64,000 bases of DNA from Arthrobacter sp. StoSoilB5 (GTDB lineage: Bacteria; Actinomycetota; Actinomycetes; Actinomycetales; Micrococcaceae): assembly GCF_019977235.1 (NCBI RefSeq), contig NZ_AP024646.1:5146001-5210000 (forward strand), in the 5' to 3' direction. The notes under the pieces were generated by a model. That model had not been told where the DNA came from and ran no database searches. It was given only the letters and a program-made list of their open reading frames with translations. The position numbers and the translations under genes were made by a program. The stretch's first letter is position 1; each line of letters opens with the position of its first letter. Shown one piece after another: positions 57,423-64,000 of this stretch.

Positions 57423-58469
57423 TTAGTCCCGCGGGACCTTGGCGACGCGCCCCGACGGGACGGGCTCGACGTCGTTCGCGTGATCCAGGACGCGGGCCCG
57501 GGCAGCCTCCTCAGCGGTCCGGGCGGCCTTCCGGTCACCGCGCAATTCGTCCACGCGGACCAGGACCACACCGCCCACAATCAGAAGCCCACCCAGCAAC
57601 TGGATGGTGCTCGGCAATTCTCCCAACAGCAGCCACGCCCAGACCACGGCGAACAGCACCTCTGTCAGGGACACAAAAGACGCCACTTTGGACCCCAGGC
57701 TGCGCGCCGCCATGATGCCGGAGACGTAGGCGAGGACGGTCGCGAGAATAACGAGCCCCACGGCTGACACCCACCAAGGAATGGTCCAGGGGCCCAGGGC
57801 CGTATCAGCGGTGCTGAAAGTCATGGGGATCAATCCCACGGCACCCACCAGCCACATGACCAGCGCGCCCACCAGGAGTCCGCCCGAGGCAAGGACGAGA
57901 GGAGGAAGAGTGTCGTTCTCCTTGGCTGTGATGAAGAAGTAGATCACCAGGCAAACGGCGGCAGCCATGCCCCACAGAACCCCGATGAAGTCCACCTTCA
58001 CAGCGCCGGTCAGGTCCAGGACAAGGACTAGTCCGCCCAACGAAAGCAGTGCGCCGGCAGCTGTGAGGGCCCGGGGGCGGCGTCGGCTGGCGATCCAAAG
58101 CCACAGCACGATCATGACCGGAGCAAGGTATTCGAGCAGCAGCGCGACACCCACGGACAATCGGGCTACAGCGTTGAAGTAGAACAGCTGACAACCTGCG
58201 ACTCCGATGAGCCCAAACAGCAGGATAGTCAGCCAGTTGTCCTTGAGCTGGTGCCAGCGGCCTCGAAGAACCACGACGCCGGGAATCGCCAGGATCAGCG
58301 CAGCACCGGTGAGTCGCACGGCAACAGCAGCGCCGGGTGACCAGCCTGTTTCCAGCATGGACTTGGCGAATGAGCCGGAGGTACCGAAAACCGCGGAGGA
58401 AAACAAAGCGATGCCGAGTCCTGAGGCCAGGAAACCTTTTGCATCAGCCTTCGCCTTTGTAGCTGACAC
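57423..58469 (-). CDS. EamA family (drug/metabolite) transporter
   Basis: A 348-residue DMT-superfamily permease with ten hydrophobic helices in two EamA repeats (FGTSGSFAKSMLETGWSPGAAVAVRLTGAALILAIPG, and AYVSGIMAARSLGSKVASFVSLTEVLFAVVWAWLLLGELPSTIQLLGGLLIVGGVVLV). The C-terminal tail of about 45 residues is charged and cytosolic. GTG 58469 has CAGGAGG five bases upstream. It is divergent from the CGNR regulator, which probably controls it. The substrate may be an amino acid or other metabolite (RhtA/YdcZ-like). Confidence 0.9.
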   Translation of the reverse strand: MSATKAKADAKGFLASGLGIALFSSAVFGTSGSFAKSMLETGWSPGAAVAVRLTGAALILAIPGVVVLRGRWHQLKDNWLTILLFGLIGVAGCQLFYFNAVARLSVGVALLLEYLAPVMIVLWLWIASRRRPRALTAAGALLSLGGLVLVLDLTGAVKVDFIGVLWGMAAAVCLVIYFFITAKENDTLPPLVLASGGLLVGALVMWLVGAVGLIPMTFSTADTALGPWTIPWWVSAVGLVILATVLAYVSGIMAARSLGSKVASFVSLTEVLFAVVWAWLLLGELPSTIQLLGGLLIVGGVVLVRVDELRGDRKAARTAEEAARARVLDHANDVEPVPSGRVAKVPRD

Positions 58470-58540
58470 AGCAGCCTCCTGTCAGGAGTAAAGTGGGCTT
58501 ATGGTCATGACAGTACTCCCGAAACATGTAAGGAGTCAAA

Positions 58541-59089
58541 GTGCATTTTGCGCCTGACACCGAGATTGCACTTCGCAGCGTCGTCAATCTCATCAACACG
58601 GCAGCCAACGGCGAGGATTCCCTGGCTTCAGTTCAGGACCTCGACGCCTTTCTGGAGGCCGAAGAATTCTCCGGCTCGAGAACCCATGACGAAGCTGAAT
58701 TGCGGAGCATCAAGCGGCTGCGCAGCGAACTGGCATCACTCTGGTCCGCCGATGAGGACACCGCCGCAAAGACCGTGAACAAACTCCTTATCGACGCCAA
58801 GGCACTCCCCCAACTCGTCAGGCACGACCACTGGGACTGGCATCTCCACGCCACTACACCCGAAGCACCCCTGGCCGACCGCATGGGCACAGAAGCTGCC
58901 ATGGCAATCATTGACGTCATCCGCAGCCAGGAAATGGATCGCATGCGCGTTTGTGCCGCAGACGATTGCGACGCCGTGGTCCTTGACCTCAGCCGGAACC
59001 GGTCCAAGCTCTATTGCGACACAGGCAACTGCGCCAACCGCGCACACGTCGCAGCGTATCGGGCGCGGAAGGCGGCCGAGGGCGAGTAA
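58541..59089 (+). CDS. CGNR zinc-finger (ABATE domain) regulator
   Basis: A 182-residue protein of the ABATE/CGNR family. The N-terminal ABATE-type domain spans about residues 1-130 (ALRSVVNLINTAAN...); the C-terminal zinc finger is CAADDCDAVVLDLSRNRSKLYCDTGNCANRAHVAAYRARK, four cysteines with the family's CGNR here as CANR. The start is GTG 58541 with TAAGGAG upstream. The family is thought to bind DNA. It is divergent from the EamA transporter, and that pairing is common in actinobacteria. Confidence 0.88.
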   Translation: MHFAPDTEIALRSVVNLINTAANGEDSLASVQDLDAFLEAEEFSGSRTHDEAELRSIKRLRSELASLWSADEDTAAKTVNKLLIDAKALPQLVRHDHWDWHLHATTPEAPLADRMGTEAAMAIIDVIRSQEMDRMRVCAADDCDAVVLDLSRNRSKLYCDTGNCANRAHVAAYRARKAAEGE

Positions 59090-59151
59090 ATCTCTCCCCC
59101 CGGAAATGTAAGGTGGCGCTGCTGCTCCGCGCCGCTGCTGCCCCGCTCCAC

Positions 59152-59184
59152 AAAAAAGCGCTCCCCCGCCGTGGTGAGGAAGCG
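59152..59184 (-). terminator. Terminator of the small membrane protein gene
   Basis: On the minus strand GCGCTTCC pairs with GGGAGCGC around a GC-rich loop with one mismatch, followed by six T. It lies between the CGNR gene and the convergent membrane protein gene. Confidence 0.65.
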
Positions 59185-59192
59185 CCGGAAGG

Positions 59193-59540
59193 TTAGTGGC
59201 CGCCGTCGGGCGTTTCTGTCTCGTCAGGAGCGGAACCGGGAGCGGCGGAACCACCATGCCCGGGACGCTTTGAACTGAGGTTTACACCGGAGCCCTTGCC
59301 TAGGTGCTCGGCGTTTTCCTTGTGGCTCATGGAGAGCATCGCAGCCACCACAAGGCTCACGATGAACGCGATACCAGCGCCGGTGAAGGCGAGGTCGAAC
59401 CGTGGAGCGCGTGCGCTGCCGCCCGAGGCGAAGATGAGCACGGCAACAAATGCCAGCACTGCGAAGAACGCGGAGAACATGAGGGGTCCCTTGACCGAGG
59501 TCCGCATCTTGCGCGGCTCTCCTGGTGTCTGGTCTGCCAC
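59193..59540 (-). CDS. Small two-helix membrane protein
   Basis: A 115-residue protein with two hydrophobic helices (MFSAFFAVLAFVAVLIFASGG and LAFTGAGIAFIVSLVVAAML) and a hydrophilic Gly/Pro/Glu-rich C-terminal tail ending in Gly-Gly-His. GTG 59540 is selected because GGAGG lies 7 bases upstream; ATG 59546 would put GGAGG next to the start. I do not recognise a function. Proteins of this form are common in Micrococcaceae. Confidence 0.72.
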   Translation of the reverse strand: MADQTPGEPRKMRTSVKGPLMFSAFFAVLAFVAVLIFASGGSARAPRFDLAFTGAGIAFIVSLVVAAMLSMSHKENAEHLGKGSGVNLSSKRPGHGGSAAPGSAPDETETPDGGH

Positions 59541-59621
59541 GGTCATTCCTCCAATGATGGCGGGCCTGTTCGGCTCCCCGCCGGTCTGCAATAGTTCTAC
59601 AACGAGTAGAACGTCCAGCTA

Positions 59622-60191
59622 CTAGTTTACGGCCTCCGGGGAAGCGCCCGGCGCAATGGCCTGGTTGCCCGTGTGAGCATCGTGCCGGAGCGTCAGCCCG
59701 GAGAGAATCCACAGCACTCCGGAAAGGATCGCTCCGCCACCGGCAACACCCAGAAGTGCGTGCGCCCCGAGCGAAATGAAGAGCGGCAACGCCGCAGCAG
59801 TACCCACTGCGATTACACCGGAAATGAGCCAATCGCGGGTCAATGAGTCACGCGTCCGGAGGCCGTGCACCACCTCAAGAACGCCAAGTACCAGCAATGC
59901 TGCGGCCGCAGAAAGCGCGACGCCGGCATCGGACTGAGTGACCAATGCCCCCACACCGGCGATCGCGACAACCACCGGAACTGCCGCAGGCAAAACGCGC
60001 GAGACCCACAACGAACCCGCTGTTGCCAGCAGATACAAGCCAACAGCCCAAGCCAGCACCTGCACCGAAGGCGATCCCCAGAAGATCGTGACCAGGCCAA
60101 ACACCAGCGCAACGGCTGCCCGGAGCAGCACTGGTTTCCAGAGCTCGGCCATGGCGGGGGGTGTCTGGGAAGGAGTCGTGGGGAGAGTCAC
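59622..60191 (-). CDS. HdeD-like (DUF308) membrane protein
   Basis: A 189-residue integral membrane protein of about six helices (KPVLLRAAVALVFGLVTIFWG, VLAWAVGLYLLATAGSLWV, VVVAIAGVGALV, LSAAAALLVLGVLEVVHGL, WLISGVIAVGTAAALPLFISLG, AHALLGVAGGGAILSGVLWILSGL). The first helix and the G-x-Y-L-L-A-x-G pattern resemble the HdeD/DUF308 family. The start is GTG 60191. It precedes the small membrane protein gene by 81 bases and follows MATE by 9; the role is unknown. Confidence 0.72.
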   Translation of the reverse strand: MTLPTTPSQTPPAMAELWKPVLLRAAVALVFGLVTIFWGSPSVQVLAWAVGLYLLATAGSLWVSRVLPAAVPVVVAIAGVGALVTQSDAGVALSAAAALLVLGVLEVVHGLRTRDSLTRDWLISGVIAVGTAAALPLFISLGAHALLGVAGGGAILSGVLWILSGLTLRHDAHTGNQAIAPGASPEAVN

Positions 60192-60200
60192 CCATCCAGT

Positions 60201-61541
60201 TTAGTGCGAACCAAGCACCACCCATTTATCCGTGCGCGCCCGCAGCCCCAAAGTGACACCGCGGGCCAGCATGTAGCCCAGCGCAAAAACGACCCACAGC
60301 CATACCAGTCCCGCCGCGCCGTCGGGCCTGGTCAGGTGGACGGCCGCCAACAGTGGCAAGTAGACCGCCAGATTTACGACGCCGGCAATCGCCAGATAGC
60401 GCGCGTCACCGGCGCCAATGAGGACGCCGTCCAGGACGAAGACGTAGCCAGCCAAAGGCTGTCCGACTGCGAGGACCCACAGGGCGACGGTCAAGGCCTC
60501 GCGGACACCGGCGTCGGACGTGAAGAGGTAGCCGGCCCATGGAGCGGCAACGGCAAGCAGAACGCCGGTGATCACTCCGAACCCGAGGCCCCAGCGAATC
60601 ATGGTTCGGGTCAGTTCCCGGACGCGGCCAGCATTTCTGGCGCCCAGTTCCTTGCCGATCAAGGCCTGCGCCGCGATGGCCAGGGCATCCAAAGCGAAGG
60701 CGAGGAACGAGAAAATGGTCATGGCCAACTGGTGGGCTGCGAGGTTCACGGCGCCTTGGGCGGTGACTACCAGGACTGTGGCGAGGATGGCGAGGCGGAG
60801 GCTAAGGGTACGCAGCATCAGCCACGACCCAACCTTGGTCATGGCCCGAATGCCATGCCAGTCGGGCTGGAGGGAAACTCCGTGCTGCCGGGCGTTCCGG
60901 CCAACCATCACCAGATACACGGCGGCCATGGCCCATTGGGCAATGCTCGTACCGATGGCCGAACCAGTAACGGACAGATCCAATCCGTAGACGAGGAACC
61001 AGTTCAACGCGATGTTCAGCGCAAATCCGGCCGTGGCAACCACCAAGGGTGTCCGCGTGTCCTGAAGGCCGCGGAGCACGCCCGTCCCTGCGAAGATGAG
61101 CAACATCGCGGCCAGCCCGGGCATTGACCAGCGCAGGTAATCCACCGCGAACCCGCGAACCTCGCCAGTCGCGCCCATCAGGCCCACCAGGGGTTCGGCA
61201 GCGATAAAACCGACGACGGCGAGAAGCGCACCGAGGATCAGAGCCAGCCAAACGCCGTCGCGCCCTGCTGCCAAAGCCTTGCCGAGCTTGCCGTCGCCGA
61301 TCGCCCGGGCGACGGCCGGCGTGGTCGAATATGCCAGGAAGACCATGAGTCCCACAGCGGTGTGCATAAGCGTGGATGCCAGCCCAACGCCGGCGAGCTG
61401 ATCCACGCCAAGGTGACCCACGATGGCGGAGTCAGCGAGCAGGAACAGTGGCTCCGCTATGAGCGCGCCGAACGCGGGTACTGCCAGGCGCAGGATCTCG
61501 CGGGCATTGGAACGAGGGGTGATGGTTGTGGTTTGAGGCAC
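60201..61541 (-). CDS. MATE family efflux transporter (DinF-like)
   Basis: A 446-residue multidrug and toxic-compound extrusion protein with twelve helices in two bundles. Family marks are FGALIAEPLFLLADSAIVGHLGVDQLAGVGLAS near the N-terminus and AVNLAAHQLAMTIFSFLAFALDALAIAAQALIGKELGA in the second half. The start is GTG 61541. It is divergent from the ABM-domain gene. In this subfamily drugs or phenolics are exported by Na+ or H+ antiport; the substrate here is not known. Confidence 0.92.
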   Translation of the reverse strand: MPQTTTITPRSNAREILRLAVPAFGALIAEPLFLLADSAIVGHLGVDQLAGVGLASTLMHTAVGLMVFLAYSTTPAVARAIGDGKLGKALAAGRDGVWLALILGALLAVVGFIAAEPLVGLMGATGEVRGFAVDYLRWSMPGLAAMLLIFAGTGVLRGLQDTRTPLVVATAGFALNIALNWFLVYGLDLSVTGSAIGTSIAQWAMAAVYLVMVGRNARQHGVSLQPDWHGIRAMTKVGSWLMLRTLSLRLAILATVLVVTAQGAVNLAAHQLAMTIFSFLAFALDALAIAAQALIGKELGARNAGRVRELTRTMIRWGLGFGVITGVLLAVAAPWAGYLFTSDAGVREALTVALWVLAVGQPLAGYVFVLDGVLIGAGDARYLAIAGVVNLAVYLPLLAAVHLTRPDGAAGLVWLWVVFALGYMLARGVTLGLRARTDKWVVLGSH

Positions 61542-61583
61542 TAAACAAGCCTAGTCCGCGTGGGGGCGGGTAAATTTGGGGCC

Positions 61584-62168
61584 GTGTCACACAAGCATCC
61601 CGTTACCGTTTCCGTAGCCCGCACCATCCTTCCGGGGTACATCCGGCAAGCAAATGCCTGGGCACACGCCGGCCAGGAATTGGCGCGCGAGTGGCCCGGA
61701 TATCTCGGATCGGGATGGGTCCGGAGCGGGGCCGACTCGAACGAATGGCACATGCTGTACCGCTTCGCGGATGCTGAAACTTTGCATGGATGGGAGCAAT
61801 CTGAGGAGCGGCGTTGGTGGATCGACAGCGCGCGGGAAATGATGGAGACCACGCGAGTTGAACGGCGTACTGGCATCGAGGGCTGGTTTTCACAGCCTGG
61901 CGATGCCTCCGTGGTTGTTCCCGAAACTGTTGTGCCACCGCGTTGGAAGCAGGCAATCAGCATCTTCCTACCGTTCTTCCCTCTTAGTCTGTTGGCCAAT
62001 TTCCTGCTGCACCCTTTGACGCTGGGCTGGCCACTGGTGTTCCAAGTGCTGCTCAACATCGTCATCCTGACGCCGCTGATGACGTACATCTTCTTGCCGA
62101 TCACGACTCGCCTCCTCCAGCCATGGCTGCAACGAAAACCACGTGGGATGAGTCACGGAACTTCTTAA
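61584..62168 (+). CDS. Antibiotic-biosynthesis-monooxygenase-like protein with C-terminal membrane helices
   Basis: A 194-residue protein with an N-terminal ABM/dabb ferredoxin-like domain (VTVSVARTILPGYIRQANAWAHAGQELAREWPGYLGSGW...WHMLYRFADAETLHGWEQSEERRWWID) and two hydrophobic helices at about 130-180. This pattern is known in actinobacterial membrane proteins annotated by the ABM domain. The start is taken as GTG 61584, where the domain begins; GTG 61560 is in frame but without a ribosome site. The function is unknown. Confidence 0.78.
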   Translation: MSHKHPVTVSVARTILPGYIRQANAWAHAGQELAREWPGYLGSGWVRSGADSNEWHMLYRFADAETLHGWEQSEERRWWIDSAREMMETTRVERRTGIEGWFSQPGDASVVVPETVVPPRWKQAISIFLPFFPLSLLANFLLHPLTLGWPLVFQVLLNIVILTPLMTYIFLPITTRLLQPWLQRKPRGMSHGTS

Positions 62169-62208
62169 TTAGTTGACTCTTCAACTTATCTCCGGGAAGG
62201 TTGAAGAC

Positions 62209-62643
62209 ATGAACAAGTCCAGCTTGAGCACCACAGCCCTGACCGTCCTGCGCGTTATTGCAGGTTTTCTCTTCGCCGCGCACGGTTGGCAGAAGTTCAA
62301 CGAATTCACCATCGCCGGCACCCAGGCGTCCTTCGCGCAGATGGGCGTGCCGGGCGCTTCCGCGGTAGCCCCGGTTGTTGCAACCCTTGAGCTTGTGGGC
62401 GGCATCGCTTTGATCCTCGGGCTCCTGACCCGGGTGTTCGCAGCCCTCCTCGCCGTCGATATGCTGGGTGCACTGTTCCTGGTTCACGCTCCGGCTGGCG
62501 TCTTCGTCGCCAACGGAGGATACGAGCTGGTCCTCCTCTTCGCCGGCGCCGCCTTGGCCCTCGCCCTGGCTGGAGCAGGCAAGATCTCCGCCGACAACGC
62601 CCTCTCCGGCCGCTCCGGCAGCAAGCTCCGCGTCCTCGCGTAG
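62209..62643 (+). CDS. DoxX family membrane protein
   Basis: A 144-residue protein with four membrane helices. It has the DoxX pattern: TVLRVIAGFLFAAHGWQKF in helix 1, VVATLELVGGIALILGLLTRVFAALLAVDMLGALFLVH in helices 2-3 and YELVLLFAGAALALALAGAGKISAD in helix 4. Members are linked to redox and thiol stress in actinobacteria, sometimes with SseA and SodA. ATG 62209 is preceded by GAAGG at a distance of 9. Confidence 0.9.
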   Translation: MNKSSLSTTALTVLRVIAGFLFAAHGWQKFNEFTIAGTQASFAQMGVPGASAVAPVVATLELVGGIALILGLLTRVFAALLAVDMLGALFLVHAPAGVFVANGGYELVLLFAGAALALALAGAGKISADNALSGRSGSKLRVLA

Positions 62644-62693
62644 GCACGCCCCAACCCCCGACGTTCTCTCACATCCGAGCCCGAATAGCGGAT

Positions 62694-62794
62694 CGCTCGC
62701 TCACTCTCGCGAAGAAAGTGAGCGAGCGTCGGCGTTTAAAGGTCACGATGTGAGAGAGCGTCGGCGTTTAAAGGTCACGATGTGAGCGAGCGTC
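62694..62794. repeat. Hairpin plus 32-bp tandem repeat (REP-like)
   Basis: A perfect 12-bp stem (62694-62705 with 62717-62728, 11-base loop) is followed by two and a fraction copies of a 32-bp unit (62724-62755, 62756-62787, 62788-62794) that differ by one base. The unit contains GGCGTTTAAAGGTCACGATG. It lies between the convergent DoxX and AztD-like genes, so the hairpin may end both; the repeated unit looks like a scattered intergenic element. Confidence 0.7.
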
Positions 62795-64000
62795 TAGCCT
62801 TCGACGCCGGTCAGCTCGTTCGGGACGTGCTCAAGCTGCGCGGACTTCTTCACTTTGCCGGTTTTCAAGTCCACGGCGTGAATAGTGCGCGTCGCAGGTT
62901 CGGTGACGAACGCCGTCGAGCCTTGGACAAACAGCGTGGGGCGCGGGTCCTGCCAGGTGGTGGACTCTTCCCAGGCGGCGACTACCGGGATCGTCGAGGT
63001 CACTGAACCGGAAACCGGGTCGATAACACGCAAGGAACCATCGGTTCCGAGCACCAGCGCTTCGCCCTCCGGGCCGCGGCCCAGCGAGCGGAACGAGTAG
63101 CTGGTTCCAATATCCACAAGCTGAAGGGTTGCGGTCTCGGTGTTAACCAACGAGATGCGGGTTGGCCGTTCGAGTTCGACCGCCTCGTCCACCTTGTAAT
63201 CCCCCAGGATCACCGGCGACTTCTCGGAACCCGCCTGGTTGCCCATACGTCCGTAAGCATCCGGACTGGCGACCTTCGTAATCACGCCATCCTTGTAGAT
63301 CAGCATTCCGTTCTCGCATCCGACCACCACAGCTTCACCAGCAGCAACGGCCTCGCCATGGACGCCGGGGCAGTCCTCGTTGCGGAGGATTTCCTTGCGC
63401 TCCTGCCCCTTACCAGCTGAGAGCACTGCAATTCCGGAACGACTTTCCTCGTTGCCGAGGGTCACCAACAGCTTGCCGTCTTCGAGTTCGACGGCGACAC
63501 CGTGGTGCGCTTCCGGCGTCGTATAGACGTCGGTTGCGGGCAGGGCACCATCCTCGATCGAGGCGTCCAACGAGGATGACTTGAAGCTCTCAACCTTGCC
63601 CGATCCGTCAGAGAACAGGACGGTCCTGCCTGCGTGACGAACCACATGCCCAGCCTTGTCCGCTTCAAACGCCAGCTCGGTCAGCTTGGGTTCGGCGACG
63701 TAGTGATGGCTGTGGTCGCCGTGCGGCTCAGTCCAGGCACCTGCGTCGAACAGGCGGAACGAGTCTCCCGTGGACACCAGCACGAGGCGCCCGTCGCCAG
63801 CCGGATTCAGTCGATTGAACCCGGACAATTCCGCGCCGCCAACGGCCTTGAGGGTTGTTACATCCAGAACTCCAATGCCGGCGTCGTGCGTGTACACGAG
63901 CCGCGGAGTCGGCGCGCCAGCCTCCTTCGGACTGGACTTTTCGCTGCTTGAAGCGGACGGCTCGGCGGCACCGGCTGGACCACCAGGAGTTCCGCAAGCG
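62794..64000 (-). CDS. aztD: AztD-like zinc metallochaperone lipoprotein (5' end beyond window)
   Basis: The open frame runs to the window edge, so the signal peptide is cut; the first visible residues, A-C-G-T-P, fit a lipobox cysteine followed by a Ser/Pro-rich linker. The rest (about 370 residues) is a beta-propeller with repeated GVLDV, FDAGAW, LVSTG and VDLKTG strands. Metal-binding features are HGDHSHHY, the EAHHGVAV loop and CPGVHGEA. This agrees with AztD, the chaperone of the Azt zinc ABC transporter, whose other genes would be outside the window. The stop overlaps the end of the 32-bp repeats. Confidence 0.7.
   Translation of the reverse strand, partial: ACGTPGGPAGAAEPSASSSEKSSPKEAGAPTPRLVYTHDAGIGVLDVTTLKAVGGAELSGFNRLNPAGDGRLVLVSTGDSFRLFDAGAWTEPHGDHSHHYVAEPKLTELAFEADKAGHVVRHAGRTVLFSDGSGKVESFKSSSLDASIEDGALPATDVYTTPEAHHGVAVELEDGKLLVTLGNEESRSGIAVLSAGKGQERKEILRNEDCPGVHGEAVAAGEAVVVGCENGMLIYKDGVITKVASPDAYGRMGNQAGSEKSPVILGDYKVDEAVELERPTRISLVNTETATLQLVDIGTSYSFRSLGRGPEGEALVLGTDGSLRVIDPVSGSVTSTIPVVAAWEESTTWQDPRPTLFVQGSTAFVTEPATRTIHAVDLKTGKVKKSAQLEHVPNELTGVEG

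Noticed and set aside
62694..62794. Tandem repeats as a possible CRISPR array
   Set aside because: Units are adjacent with no unique spacers, only two and a fraction copies, and no cas gene is near.
1..64000. tRNA, rRNA or known riboswitch genes
   Set aside because: I saw no cloverleaf-type or rRNA-like sequence and no gap large enough with a recognisable aptamer; a covariance-model scan would be needed to be certain.

Overview
The window is high-GC actinobacterial DNA with many GTG and TTG starts, strong GGAGG-type ribosome binding sites and tightly overlapped operons. Gene content (a full shikimate-to-beta-ketoadipate operon, many amine and sugar-acid catabolic genes, PadR-sulfatase-MFS, CsoR-CopZ-CopA, AztD) points to a soil Micrococcaceae chromosome, most likely Arthrobacter or Paenarthrobacter. 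The genus is an inference from gene content; no rRNA or tRNA gene was seen.

Layout. 1-9041: shikimate/quinate catabolism on the minus strand (aroE-like dehydrogenase, two-domain quiC, pcaH, pcaG, pcaB, pcaD, and the first codons of a further gene), with an IclR regulator and a divergent shikimate-type MFS transporter. 9117-13843: a secreted metzincin protease with ten FG-GAP-like repeats, a small conserved protein, and a MoaD/ThiS-like protein paired with a BNR-type propeller. 14056-27372: an amine/amino-acid catabolic region with paired paralogues (two HAD hydrolases, two orphan solute-binding lipoproteins), an APH-type kinase beside a class-III phospho-lyase/aminotransferase, a RidA, a Zn/PLP D-threonine-aldolase-like enzyme, an SDR and two flavin oxidases. 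A GntR gene closes it, and similar TTGTCGACAA-like operator sequences lie before three of its promoters. 27369-31167: a small protein, a CHAT protease-like membrane protein translationally coupled to a Trypco1 protein, and a universal stress protein.

31322-38735 is a compact divergent locus (GntP permease, KDPG aldolase, D-aminoacylase-like deacylase, PLP dehydratase, KDG kinase, IclR, RidA) that fits catabolism of N-acetyl-D-glucosaminate or a related acylated amino-sugar acid through KDG and KDPG. 38872-46719: an LssY_C membrane protein, PadR-sulfatase-MFS, and a long trehalose-synthase-like GH13 enzyme.

46775-51653 looks like an inserted cassette: a four-gene operon (AvrD homologue, NadR-like P-loop protein, old-yellow-enzyme reductase, DHA2 efflux pump) divergent from a MarR regulator, bounded by a 38-bp perfect direct repeat derived from the terminator of the upstream GH13 gene. 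It is the best candidate here for an undescribed system, possibly a small signalling molecule or butenolide/syringolide-like product with its own exporter. 51699-64000 is ordinary accessory chromosome: VOC protein, a frameshifted alpha/beta hydrolase, a rhodanese fold lacking its catalytic cysteine, the copper operon csoR-copZ-copA with two near-identical operators, DUF2277, an orphan WXG100 protein, EamA and MATE transporters, CGNR regulator, small membrane proteins, DoxX, and a truncated AztD-like lipoprotein at the right edge.
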